A stretch of DNA of 64,000 nt from Kalmusia sp. IMI 367209 (taxonomy: Eukaryota; Ascomycota; Dothideomycetes; Pleosporales; Didymosphaeriaceae): contig JAPEUQ010000004.1 of NCBI GenBank assembly GCA_027946365.1, positions 1,240,001 through 1,304,000 on the forward strand, in the 5' to 3' direction. Below, piece after piece: positions 1-11,904 of the stretch. Below the pieces are notes generated by a model. It did not search any database and was not told the DNA's origin. It was given only the letters and a program-made list of their open reading frames with translations. The translations under genes were made by a program, and so were the position numbers. How positions within the stretch are numbered: position 1 is the first letter of the stretch; the number at the start of each line of letters is the position of its first letter.

Positions 1-398
1 ATGACGGCTACGGCGCGGTGACTCGTCGTTGGCATAGAAGCTGTCGGTGAAGCCACGTTCGAGCGGAGGCCTGGAGGGCCGATGCGACTTGGAGTGGTGG
101 GTGGCTTTGGAGTGCTTGGAGCGGTGGGAGGATGCGCGTGAGCGGACGTCATCATCGAGGCGGATGGCTTTCATGCCCTCGCGGAGCTTCCTCTCTTCCA
201 GTGCGGCATCGCGCTCGGCCTTGATCTCAGCTTTGCGCTCACGGTAGGCCGACTTTGCCTCTTTGAAGACATTGACGATGTGCTTGGACTGGGAAGGCGG
301 TCAGTACGCGGGGAGCTAGTAGCGGAGGTTTGGGCACTGACACTGCTAACGACCTTCCCCGATCGATTGATGACAGTGATGGTCTCTCCTACGCCCAT
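1..398 (-). CDS. Conserved hypothetical basic protein, 5' part only
   Basis: The start codon is at 398 on the minus strand and the gene runs off the left edge. Exon 1 is 342-398 (19 codons), the intron is 289-341 (53 nt, GTCAGT..CCCAG) and exon 2 is 288 down to 1, open throughout. The N-terminus begins MGVGETITVINRSGKVV and continues into a charged helical stretch (FKEAKSAYRERKAEIKAERD) and then a His/Ser/Arg-rich segment. I recognise this N-terminus as one found in a widespread uncharacterised ascomycete family, with no known biochemical role that I can name. No signal peptide is seen; the protein is probably intracellular. Splicing keeps the frame across the intron, which supports the model. 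The C-terminus is not in the window. Confidence 0.8.
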
Positions 399-2801
399 GG
401 CGAAGGCTCGCAGGGTCGACAGCAGAGGACTGCAGCGCGTGTAATGTGCAGTGGAACGTTCAACAGCGAACGCCGCGGTGGTAGTGGGTCGGCAAGTGGA
501 AGGCGGTCAGGAAGTATCAATGCTCAGACGCCGCACGTCGGCAGCTCCACCACGCTTTATCCACTTCCCTGAGACACCCGTGCCAGGGTCTCTATTTAAG
601 ATGTCGCTCGGAGTCAGCAACTCTACGGCGAAATATCCAGTTCCAGGCGTTACGAGTGAGGCGGCAGCTAGATGCTAGACCGGGAGCAGAAGACCAGTCA
701 TGCCTGCAACAGCGCACCAAGAATCAGAGGGGGGGAGACGGGCGCGGGATCGGGGTTCGCGGGCATCAGTGGAGTCTGCCAGTCAGTGGATGGCCTGTCC
801 GCAGACGCTGCATCGTGACACTGAGGCGGCCTGCGCTGGCATTCGCGGGCGCCATGGAAGCGGCGGCAGTAGGAGGGAAAGACAGGTTGGTTGGCGTGGC
901 GCCTTGTAACTCGACATCGCTGGCTCGCTAGACACTAGCGGCCGTATATGCGGGCAGCGTATCGCCGTGCATTTCTGCGCATAGCACGCCCGCCATTGGC
1001 GTGCCGGAATCGCTGCCCTGGGGACGCGCTTTATTGCTGCATCGCCCGGGAACGTGTCGCCTGTGGGAGTGGACGACTGCCGTGTGATCTGATGCAGCTC
1101 GACGCAACGGGCGTATCCAGATGGCGCGCAGAAGCAAGGCGTCTGCATCGAAAATTCTGCGATTGCTGCCCAAGTACCGATACAAGCTGTCGTCAGTGGT
1201 CGGCGATGCCTTCAGCTGCCATGATCTGCTTCCAGGTAGGGATCCAGCTACCAGAAAGCTCTCCACCATCGACTGCCTGCGCCACAGCTGTGGCGGTGCG
1301 TCGTCATCAGAATGAATTGGGCCCAGACCTGCCCATGCCTGGACGTGAACGTCTTTGCGGGGTAGACGGCGTGAACCTTCCCCGTGGCGACATGCATGGA
1401 GATGCTGCGCCCATGGCTCTTGCGGGGGGGGCAATGGACGCGTACGTGAAAGCCCAGCTTCTCATGCTCTACAGGGGCTTACGAGGGGGTTTTGCCATGG
1501 CATGACTGGACGTGATGTGTCTCTGCTGGGACGATCCGGGCGCATATCGAGCCCTGCTCTCGCCAGCTGTCCCTCTATATCTACGAGTGCATGCCTGCCC
1601 AACACGAGCAATCGGAAGAGGCCCGGAATGCGGCGACGATCGTAGCCTGTAACGGCTTTCATATGCGGCGTAATATGCATGGTAAATGCAGATGTGTTTT
1701 CCCCGGCGAGCCGCATCGGAGCGAGCAATGACGAAATCTGGGGGAGAGAGTGAAGATTGAGAAGAGCCGTACCGGCTGCGAGGCGGCTTGCGAATGGTGC
1801 AACGTGAATGATGAAAGTTGAGACCATGTTCGTGAGACTTTGCAGTATACTTGGCGAAGAAGCTGTGCAAGAGACACGACCATACAGATGCAAAGGCCAT
1901 GGACACGTATCTCGCGCCTTCCGCCGCCGAGTGGGTATTGCAGCAGGAACGGCCCGCAGAGGGAGCAGCATGCGGAAACCACCGCTCGAATGAGGCAAGA
2001 GAGACCCATCCGCCGACTTCGTAGGGAAGCAGCGCCTTGATTGTCTTGCCGCCAGACGTATGGTGCGCCCGTCTGCAAGACAAGCACACACAGCGAACAG
2101 ACACAGATACGTGACCTTGAATAAATATACAAAAGCACAGTTCAACATGCAGATTCGGAGCTTTCCAGCACCAGATCGCGCCACTCGAAGAAGCAAGCTC
2201 GTCATCGTAGATTTTCGTCGCGGCAAGGGTTGATTCGGAGCGGTGAGAGTCATGCCCGGGCACCAAGGATCTGATTCGGAAGAAGTCTACCAGACAGCTA
2301 CCTCCAGCTCTCTTGACTCTTCAACCTCTTCGCATACCACCCTCGATCATGTCGACGAGCAGGAGGACTCGAGCTCCGACGCTGCAAAGTACGCGATAAC
2401 ACGTATCATTGCTGATGGAAGCCAGTCAGCACTTGGCTTCCCGATTCATCTTTTATCTGCTTGCAGCGCGTCCAGCAGAAACATGTGTCCCTTTTCAAGC
2501 TCGATAACCTCGCGGGACATCTCGTCTGGTGTTAGAGGGGCACCCGTGCAAGGTACGTTTGTTGTCTTCCGATATCAGGATATCAGGCTTCTCAGTCGAC
2601 AAACGCGACCGCCGGCCTCGGAGCTCCAGACAGGTGCATCCTAGATATTGTCCCTAGCGCAAACAGCATAGTTCTATACATGAGGCGGTTGAATTAAGAG
2701 AAGACGGTCCCAGCCGGCGGCAGGGTGGAGGATCGAAGACGACCCCACTGACCGGAATCGGCCCGCAACATTAGCGGGGCTTCCACGTCTTCGGCGCGAC
2801 G
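399..2801. other. Divergent intergenic region, about 2.4 kb
   Basis: This lies between two divergently transcribed genes. Several overlapping ORFs on both strands (up to 265 codons near 1469-2266) have no recognisable protein character and overlap one another, so I do not call them genes. An ORF from ATG 2252 to a possible donor at 2389 is Ser/Asp/Glu-rich and could be an upstream coding exon of the DUG2 gene or a short upstream ORF. The frame after a 2389-2466 intron gives no recognisable protein, so I leave it unassigned. Confidence 0.5.
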
Positions 2802-5800
2802 ATGTCATTTTTGATGCCCACAGCACGCGACAATGCTTCAGAGCGCATAGAAACTAATCGGTTGATGGCAGAGCTCCCACGACATGACGGCGCAATGGAA
2901 ACTACCAATGGTCACCAGATGGCCCTGCCGGACGACGGCCGGACACCCACCCTTACCCATCGCATGAAGCACGACAAGTCGATCCTCTCCCTCGCTGTCT
3001 CTTTGCAGTACATTTTTGCTGGTACACAAGGAGGGGAGATACTAGTATGTTGAGCATAGGAACACGATAGGGCTAGGAAGGTTGTGGCTGAACCCGGCAG
3101 ATATACAGTCTTGACACGTATGAGCAGCGCAGGACTATCGAGGCGCACAGAGGAAGTGTGCTCAGCCTGTCATTGTCGCAAGACCAGACGCTGCTATTTT
3201 CTAGCGCGACAGATCCTATTGTCAATGTGAGCTAAATAAACCCGGAACCGGTACCTCTTGATGCTAATATTTCAGGTCTGGTGTACTTCAGGCTTCAACC
3301 GTCTATATGCGCTGTGGTCCCCTTATGATGTGGGTGACATCTTCTGCGTCGCATACTCCTCCTACCATAAAACATTATATCTTGGAGCGCAGAACACTAG
3401 TATACAGGTACGAAGCATACAATTCCGGAGAGGCCCATTCTGACAAGCGAAGTGGTATGATTTGAAGCAGAAGGACCTACGACCGCAGCCAAATCCCGCA
3501 TCGCATCCTTCGGAACGCAAGAATCGATTCTTCGACTCGACAGGCCCCGGCGGAGTCTTAACACCAAGACCGCAAGGCGCAGACGCAAGCTTGAGAGATG
3601 CAGTTGGAGGGCAATATCTAGAAATTGATAAGCAGGACGTACACCAGTTCGCACACTATGGATACGTCTACTGTATGCTGTTGGGCCAGGGCATGCTTCC
3701 TGGCGCACCTTCTGAGGAAGTTCTCGTGTCAGGTGGGGGAGACGGCCGCATCGTTTTGTGGGAAATCGACGGACCCAGCGGAGGAGCTATCACAAGCATA
3801 TGTACGCTAGAAGATGGCAGAGATGAAGGGGAGTCCATTCTCTCGCTTGCACAGGATGGCTCGTTTCTCTACAGCGGACGCTTTGACGGCGAGGTCAATG
3901 TTTGGGACCTGGAGACGAGGCAACTTGTCAGAAGTCTGAAAGCTGAGACAGGTGACGTCCTTACATTGAGCCTAGGCGGCGGTCATCTCTTTGCTGGCGG
4001 TATTTCTGGGATTATTCAGGTAAGTCGATCGGCGAACAACAAGTTATAACGTTACTAAAAATAATCTCTAGAAATACAACCAACATTATGAGACGATGTC
4101 GACTTTCAAAGCTCACGATGGGCTCATATTAGCTTCTGCTGTTTCTAGCTACAATGGGAAGCTGACCTTTGTCACTGGTGGCAACGATAACACGATCGTC
4201 ATCTGGGAGGTCCACGACTGCACGGGACATGGGGCGAATGTGAAGAGAAGCAACAATGGTGAGTTCGCGATCGACATGCATTATGAAAGCAAGCATTGAC
4301 AAAGCTTCCAGATCTTATGGTAGAATCGCTAAATCAGTTTATATCCTTCAAAACAGTTTCGTCACTGGCTAAGTACCGTGCCGACTGTCGGCGTGGCGCA
4401 TCGTACCTTCGTTCCGTTTTCCAAAATTTTGGCGCCGTCACTGAGATGCTCAACACAACCGAGCCATACAATCCTGTCGTTTTTGCAAAGTTTAGAGGCA
4501 ACCCTGCTTCTGCTGCATCGAGGAAGAAAATCCTGTTCTACGGTCACTACGATGTGATTGCTGCAGAGAACGAACAGGGTAAATGGAAGCATGATCCTTT
4601 CACACTGACAGGGGAGGGTGGATATCTGTACGGCCGCGGTATTTCCGACAACAAGGGGCCGATCATGGCTGCCATCTATGCAGCTCACGAGCTTGCCAAT
4701 GAGCAGAATTTGGGCTCGGACATCATCTTTTTGATCGAAGGGGAAGAGGAGAGTGGCTCGCGTGGCTTTGCGCAGGCTGTCAAAGCAAAGAAAGAGCTCA
4801 TTGGTGATGTAGATTGGATTTTGTTGGCAAACAGCTACTGGCTGGACGATTACGTACCATGCCTCACCTACGGACTGCGCGGTGTCATCCATGCGACAGT
4901 CCAGATCGAGAGCAAACATCCCGATCTTCACAGCGGTGTCGATGGAAGCGCATTGCTCGATGAGCCACTCAAGGACCTTGTCATGCTGCTCTCAAAGCTG
5001 ACCGGATCCCATGGTAAGGTCCAGATTCCCGGCTTTTACAATCCGATTCTGCCTCTGGCCGAAGATGAAGAGAAGCTCTACTCTGAGATTACCGCCACCC
5101 TTCTCCGAGGCAACCCAGACTTGGGAGATCCCGAAGAACTGGCACAATCTTTGATGCGCAGGTGGCGAGAAGCATCACTCACGATTCATCGCTTCCAGAC
5201 CTCAGGCCCCGAGAATTCCACCATTATACCCCGATTGGCCAAGGCGTCGATCTCTATACGCCTTGTGCCCAATCAAGAAGCCTCCGAAGTCGCGCGATCA
5301 TTGGAGTCGTTCCTCCACTCAGAGTTCAAACAGCTTGACTCAAAAAATTCGCTAAAGGTTACAATCGACCACCAAGCCGAGCCATGGCTTGGAGACTTCA
5401 CGAATGAAATCTTCCAAACCCTCGAAAGCGCCATCATGTCCGTCTGGGGCCCCACGCTAGGTCGACGTCGCAGCTCCATAAACGCGCTCAAGCATAACCT
5501 AGACTACTTCAACACAGCAGCACCACCGCTTGACAATCGGCCTTCGCCAACGACATCAAACACGCTCGCCAACGGGTCAGCAGAGACCGACGAGACCGCA
5601 TCCTCGACTATGCTCGCACAGAAACCGCTCTACATTCGTGAGGGTGGATCCATCCCCAGTATCCGGTTCCTAGAGAAGAAGGAATTCAATGCACCGGCGG
5701 CACATTTGCCGTGCGGGCAGGCAAGCGATTCGGCGCATTTGGACAACGAGCGTCTGCGTCTTGTCAACTTGTATAACAGCAAAAAGATTTTCAAAAAGGT

Positions 5801-5825
5801 GTTCAGTGAGCTACCGCTAAAATAG
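2802..5825 (+). CDS. DUG2: Glutathione degradosome subunit DUG2 (WD40 plus M20 metallopeptidase)
   Basis: Exons are 2802-3044, 3101-3226, 3276-3407, 3453-4019, 4072-4258 and 4312-5825, giving about 922 aa against 878 in S. cerevisiae Dug2. All introns are 45-56 nt and keep frame. Residues 50-410 form WD40-type repeats (GGEIL, DGRIVLWEI, DGEVNVWDL, GGNDNTIVIWEV). The rest is an M20/M28-type di-zinc peptidase: GHYDV (His about 497), SDNKGP, EGEEES and a C-terminal HLPCGQASDSAH. In yeast, Dug2 pairs with the amidotransferase-like Dug3 to hydrolyse glutathione in the cytosol independently of gamma-glutamyl transpeptidase. The start is uncertain: ATG 2802 and ATG 2919 are in frame, and an upstream exon is possible. 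No Dug3 gene is present here. Confidence 0.92.
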
Positions 5826-7216
5826 ACAATGTACCTTAGACAAAGCGTGGGGGGATATAGGCGTTTTGGTGGACTTTATAGAATGTTTGGATCTTGGCTT
5901 GTACGCGTAGGGTATACCCAAATGTGTATTATTTACTCGACCTCTTCGCTCTCTTGCCGTCCGTGTCCTAACTATAATGCCTTTGTCCTTTGGCTCAGTC
6001 ACGGTCTGCATTAACAGCTAGTGATATGCACTCGTCCTGTTTTCATGTACTCTTTTTAAAAAACTTTTTCATTCCGCTCTTCCATCATAAAGGCTCCTCT
6101 ATATGAGAAGAAACCTAATCCTCTCTAGGCTCTTGTTGAGTTTATTACAAGGGGCTATGGGAGAAGGATGATTAGCATCGTAAAAAGTCATGAACAGCGT
6201 TGATAATTGCACGCGGGCGGACGCGGGCGTAGCTGCGTTGTCTTTCCACGGCATGTCTGCACTGGAAAACAGAACACATACAACACACATTCAAGAAAGA
6301 AGGATGCCTTGGATCGAGAATAGTACAACTTCGCCATGCTATTTCCAGATGCTCTTTGTATGACTCAAGAAGGTGTGAATTGACATATTTTTGTTCGCAC
6401 ACTGCGCGCTCTCCAAAGGAGGGGAAAAGTATATGTTAAGTGTGGTTCATCTCGAGTAGTTTTGCGAGGATCGTGTTAAAACTTAATGGAGCGTCGTTGA
6501 TGAATAATTGCTGTTGCGATGAAATATGACGTGGTGTTTATATTGCGCTATGCGCTCTGTGGTTCTTAAGATGTGCCTCGAAGACCTAGGCAGTACTACT
6601 GGATCCCTTTCTTTGGCCGTCTTCTTATCTATAACTACGCGTTGAGCGTTTGATACAACGTGTATTATATCAAACGTCAGTTTGTAACGCCTTTCTTCCT
6701 GATGATTCGTTATCTTGCTACTGTCACTGTTTTCACGCGTCTGCAATGCATCGATAGTGGTATTTTACTTGACGCTGATCAAGCAATTTTCACTGCTCTT
6801 TTTCATATACCTGTTTTGTTTTTGGCGGATCATACACCTACTCGGCCAAAGTTTTAGGATCACTTTGATTATTCTAGGAACTTATTCTAGTTATAAGCTA
6901 GTTCACCTTCAACTCTTGTTACATAAAAGTATTACAGCATGCACGCTCAGTCCATAAATAATAAATAGCATCATTTTGCGTTGCTATACCACGAACTTGT
7001 CTAGATACAAGTAGAATCTAATCATCATAAATGCAAGACACATGTACTCGAACCCAACATTATGCAGCTAATATATACCAGCATCAATAAGCCGCGCGCA
7101 TCACACATGAACGCACACATGAACGCTCACAGCACAACACCACCCATGCTGAAATACACACTGAAAAACGCCGCCCAAAACGCCTCTTACCATATTCTCA
7201 CTGCCGCGAGCACGCC
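5826..7216. other. Convergent intergenic region, AT-rich
   Basis: This lies between the 3' ends of DUG2 and the exo-glucanase gene. It is AT-rich, with only short ORFs in shifting frames, and holds the 3' UTRs and terminators of both genes. I see no RNA gene, repeat or mobile element that can be supported. Confidence 0.5.
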
Positions 7217-9735
7217 CTAATACGACTCGGGCAACCCCAGCTTCGCAAAGTCGTCCAGATCCGAGGGACTATCAGGACAGCTGAAGTCCCGATCCCACGT
7301 CTTGCTAGGCAGAATGCCGTTCTTCATGCCTAGCTCCCAGCTCCATTGCGTGGCCTTCTCCGTCTTCCACGTCCAGTAGAACCAGCCCCACCCGGCCTCG
7401 AAACTGATCATCTGCGCCACTGCGAACTGGTAGAGCCATTTCTTGTACGCGTCCGAGTAGTTGGACGGGTCGGCGTTTGCGCTTGCACACGAGCAAGACT
7501 TGGACTTGAGCGGGCAGTACGGATCGAGGACGGAGGTGGAGGCGTTGCCCGTGTCCAGGGTGCCCTCCCACCTCGTCCCGATGTTGACGTTGTTGATGTA
7601 CTTTGTGCAGTCGGTATCGGCCTGCGACCACTCGCCGCACATGGTGGGCCCGAAACCCGTCGTGGTGTCCATGCTGCGTTCGGACTGCTTCGTCCATGCT
7701 TTGCAGGCGAAGTTCAGCTTGTCCGTGTGGTTGAGCTGCAGCTGATCGAGGTTGAAGATGACGTACTGGTGCACGTCGAGAAGGAGGTTCTTGTTGTTCT
7801 GCAGCCGGCCTTGCCATTTGTCTAAGCCTAAGAAACCGTCGCCGAAGACGAGCACGGCATTGATGCCATCTTTGCGGATCTGCGTGATGGCTTTTTGCGT
7901 CCAGGTGAGTACGTCGTCGGTGTTGAGGTCGACCATACGGGGCTCGTTGACGAGACCGTACATGGTGACGACGTGTTTGTACCGATCCTGTGCAAAGAAG
8001 ACAGATAGCTTGTGATGGATATCGAGCCAGCGGTTGGCATTTGTCTCGCCGTCTGTGCCGTTGAGCCAGCCGATGACACCCTGGCGGCCGGAGTGATTCC
8101 ATCCATTTTGGCTGCCTGGAGCGCCGTGCATGTCGAGATTGACGCGGAGCCCGTTTTGACGCGCGTATTCAATGCCCCGGAGGAGGTAGCGCCAGGATAC
8201 TTGGGAGACGTATTGGTCGCCTGAGTACGTTTCTACCATCCAGTAGCCGAAGGGGATGCGGACGTGGTCGAAGCCCGCGTTGCGGATGTCGACGAAGGTT
8301 TGACGGTTGACGAAGGCGGAGTAATGTTTCTCAAGTGTGTCTTTTGCTTGACTAGGACCGCCTAGCTTTTGGATCAGTGTCCATTCGTCGATAATGTTGT
8401 CGCGGGCGGAGTAGGATTCGAAGAAAGATGGTGTGATGAAGGGTTCGAGATTGAGCCAGCCGCCAACGTTAACACCTCTGATAGGGTTCTTTCCATAACC
8501 GAAGTCGTCTTTAAGATTGGGAACCTTCTCATTAGCTTGCACATCGTCGTCCCAGGAAGAGTTGAGGCCAATGACGGGAAGCCCGCCGACCTTCTCGTTC
8601 GTGTATGTTACGTTGAAATCTGTCGTATCCCACCAGGACCACGGATCTAATATGCCGCCTTTGTCTGCATCGGGCACGCTGTTGGGATCTTTGCCGTCGA
8701 GATTGCCGTTTGATGGTTGCTGCGAGCCTGCTGCGGCGCTGTCGCCCGAGCCACCATCGCTGTTGTCGCTGCTCTTCTTCGATACAACAACAGCTACTGG
8801 AATAATGATAGCTAAGAGAAGGACTATAGATGCGATGGCGATTACTATGACATGTCAGCTCAAGCCTCCCAGAGAAACGAATCATGACTTACATATCCGC
8901 TTCTTCTTCTTTTTCCTTTGTGCAAGCTCTTCCTCTGTGTACTCCGAAGGCGCACCAGCGCCGCCGCGCTTTTCCATCATATATTGATACTCATCTTCGT
9001 CATCAATACCGCCCTCCTCCGCCAACGGCCCGCTGACAACTCTTCTCTTCTTCTGCTCCAAGCGCTGCGCTCGCTCCTTGCGCCTTCTCTCTTTCTTCTC
9101 GGCAATCTCAGAGGCGGTATACTTCTCCTCGTGCCGCCTCCTTCTCCTCCCTGTCCGCACTCGTATGGCTCCGCCGCTTATCCCTATCCGCCTCCGTGAA
9201 TGCTCCTTTCCGCTGCGCCCCTTCATCATCTGTTGCGGCACTCCGCCTTTTGCTCCCCGCCCTTTCGCGTCGTCTCGATTCCCTGCGTCTACGAGCCGCC
9301 TCTTGAATAGCAGCATCGCTCTCGGCTGCCCTCTCCTTCCTTCTCTCCTCCCTCTCCTCCTTTACTCTATCCTTCTCTAACCGTTTCTCCTTATCCCGCA
9401 CCTCCTTCAAATACTGTTCATCGTAATCATATCCTCTCCACCCGGCATTCTTCGCGTTTGCCTTGTCCAGCTTCGCAATGGCATCCAGACTCAGCGGCGC
9501 AGACTGACGACTCCGCCCGCTGCTGGGCGTACTCTCCCCGCGCCGCTTGCGCGGCGACGGCGAATTGTCCCATTCCGAGTCGCTCTGATGTCGCGAGTGT
9601 CGCGCTGCGCGGGGGAAGCAGGTCGCCCTGGGAGTCGGTGGCCCGGTGGCCTCTGCGACGGCGGCGCTCAGCATCGTCGTGGGCGGAGGAGTTTCTGCGT
9701 TCGCGGCGGCGGCGCTCGCGGTGGTCGGGGTCCAT
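7217..9735 (-). CDS. exgD: Glucan 1,3-beta-glucosidase D-like, GH5 type II membrane protein
   Basis: The 3' exon 7217-8844 encodes a transmembrane anchor (LIAIASIVLLLAIIIPVAVVV) followed by a GH5 exo-1,3-beta-glucanase domain. The acid/base Glu lies in VNEP (codon 7943-7945) and the nucleophile in CGEWS (codon 7631-7633). The intron is 8845-8892. The upstream part, to ATG 9735, encodes a long Arg/Glu/Ser-rich cytoplasmic tail as in Aspergillus ExgD, ending in KKKKKKRI before the anchor. About 822 aa in total, near the family length. The tail is open only if one base is skipped at the G5 run 9611-9615 and another somewhere in 9115-9300; with both skipped, the phase at the 8892 donor is exactly right. 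It probably trims cell-wall beta-glucan at the surface. The start is provisional because tail sequences are poorly conserved. Confidence 0.88.
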
Positions 9736-10955
9736 GGGAAGGCGGCCAGCCAGGAGAGGAGAGCGCTGGAATGCGGGGTCGAGGAATGCGGCGTTCGAAA
9801 CCTCGCGAATAAATATATTGTTCCGCCCGTGTACAGGGTCGAGATGAATGCCGCAGTGCGCAGAGCGAAGAAACGCAAGTCTGGTAGAGCTGTATGCACA
9901 ATTTCGTAAGCGTGTTGTTTGAGAGGGTGGGTGAGGCTGCGTTGGCGCCCGTTGCCATGGTGATTGCTTTGTTGACTCGTGGCTGGCCTCGGCAGCAGGG
10001 CTCCCGCCTTGCAAAACTTGGAATTTCACACACCAAGGACCGACTCGAGTTTTGGAAATACTTGGTCATTTCTTGGATTTAAGAGTGGTTTCCTAGTCCC
10101 GTTAGTCGTGTGCTTTCAACACTGTGTGTCATAAATTGCCAATAGTGATTGCACCGTGAAGCGTGATGTTGGAAATGCTAAAAATGTTGATACAGTTAAG
10201 AGCATGCACTTCTTGAATACCGTAGGTTAGATATCGCAATGGCATAGCATTACGAATTTTTGTGGCAGTCTGAGAGGGACTAGCTTTTCATTTCTTTTAC
10301 TGTTTGTAACATATGCTCGAGTACCTCTTTGCATCAAAAACCCCAGCTAGATTTGCTTTTGCATTAATTACGAGCGTTGAGCGTTGAACAAAAATGAACA
10401 AACACAGATCTTTTGAGCTTCGCTCATGCAGCAAAGTGCGCATGATTATCAGCAAAAATATCTGCATGTGCTCGAGTCTAGACCCTTGTGCAGGATGGAA
10501 CCCTGCATGAGGCGAATGCAATCCTGCAGATCCAACTGTGAATCGTTGAATGACGTCATCTCACGTGCCGGTTCAGCGGATGCTGACCTCTGCAGGTCCA
10601 AGTCTAGTAATGCAATGGTGCGGCTCAAGAAGAGTGCCTAACACTCTTTGAAACATTGTATCATTGGTTTTGGTATCGGTGGTATCATGACGTAGGAAAT
10701 ATACGGCCGTGCCCCTGGTGGAGCGCCCTGCCCGCGAAGGCGTACTTGATCAGCCTTCTAACCGTCTTCAAGGTGGAATCTGAACGTGTATCCAACAACG
10801 GAATAACGTCCTGCCCAAGACAAAATACAGTAAAAATACTGCGCTGCGACCATAGCGCTGGTACTCGAGATATAGTCGAGAGGCGGCTGCGGCGGCCCCT
10901 GTGAAATAGGGCGGGGTTGCCTAACTTTAAAATATTGCAAGAGACAGCCGGTTTC
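9736..10955. other. Intergenic region upstream of exgD
   Basis: This holds the presumed promoter and 5' UTR of the exo-glucanase gene (minus strand) and the 3' flank of the NMNAT gene. A 133-codon minus ORF (9668-10069) overlaps the exgD start and has no recognisable features. I see no tRNA or repeat. Confidence 0.4.
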
Positions 10956-11904
10956 TCAAGAGGCGGTTGCGATTGTCGAAGATCCTTGAGCGTCTTGAGA
11001 AACCTTCTCCTTACCCTTGTCCGCTTGCTTCTTGTCGTCGTCTACGTAAAGATCGTGTTCGTAGATGTAGTCTACAACCTTATCCGGAATGTAGTAACGG
11101 ATGCTCTTCCCCCGCTTTCGAAACAACCGAATCTTGGTGGACGACACGTCGTTCTGAATGAGTTGCGGAATGACACGGATGTTCTCACGATATTGTTGTA
11201 GGGTGAGCAGAGCGTCATCTACGACGATTAGTGGACAGACTGCAGTATGCTTTTGGATTAACTTACCAATGTCAGTTCCGCTGCGCTCGAGAATGAAGGC
11301 CCCGTAATGACCAAGGATTCTCTCGAGATCCCTCGGGAGCCCACAGACCAGGTGTACTCATGGTCTGTATCAGATCTGCACCAGCCAGCAGGGCGATGTG
11401 AATGCGCTTCTTCTGACCGTCCGATGTTTCGATGCCATCCAAGACGTCATTCAGTTCGTAATCGAAATGGTCTAGTACCTTGACTGTAGGCAGATACTCC
11501 TTGTGCAGGGGCTCCCACGGGTCGACGCTGATCCAACTCGAACTGTCTTGCACAGCTATGCGGGTCATTTTTATCCGATGGTGGGCAGGTGCTAGGCCGG
11601 CCTTTTTGTAGGCGTCGCCGACTGGGCTGAAGAAGCCGCCGACGACTTCGTAGTTGGTCTCGAACTCGCAGAAGTCGGCAGCCTCTTCGAACATACGGAG
11701 ATGGAGATTGGTGGGCGGGGAGAAGGAGCCGCAGGAGACGAGCACAAGTGGCTGCTTGCTAGAATCTGAAAGTGTCGTCTTCAGCCTCTCGTGAGGAAAT
11801 GTGTAGTTGTCGAGCGACATGGTGTCTGCGCTGTCGAGGGCGGCGTCAACAGTGGGCTGTCGGTCATCGCCGTCCGTTAGAACATCGGGAATTATGGTGC
11901 TCAT
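10956..11904 (-). CDS. Nicotinamide/nicotinate mononucleotide adenylyltransferase
   Basis: Exon 1 is 11267-11904, the intron 11219-11266 (48 nt) and exon 2 10956-11218, about 299 aa. The enzyme joins ATP to NMN or NaMN to make NAD or its deamido precursor, the last shared step of NAD synthesis. Eukaryotic NMNAT motifs are present: GSFSPPTNLHLRMFE (nucleotidyl-transfer motif), VDPWE, LLAGADLI, the stretch ERSGTDIDDALL across the splice, and VSSTKIR near the C-terminus. The frame breaks once inside exon 1: the family sequence continues (APRDLERILGHYG) only if one base of GGG 11335-11337 is skipped, and then the intron phase is correct. The start at 11904 is the first ATG close to the conserved core. 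The C-terminal tail is Lys/Asp-rich. Confidence 0.92.

Noticed and set aside
1462..2266. Two overlapping minus ORFs of 263 and 265 codons
   Set aside because: They overlap in different frames, neither has domain-like or compositional signals, and plus-strand ORFs interrupt the same stretch. Likely chance ORFs in GC-balanced promoter DNA.
7305..8102. 265-codon minus ORF, Arg/His-rich
   Set aside because: Out-of-frame shadow of the GH5 exon on the same strand.
9668..10069. 133-codon minus ORF starting upstream of exgD
   Set aside because: Overlaps the exgD start in another frame; the second half is a frame-shifted reading of Arg-rich codons. No recognisable protein.
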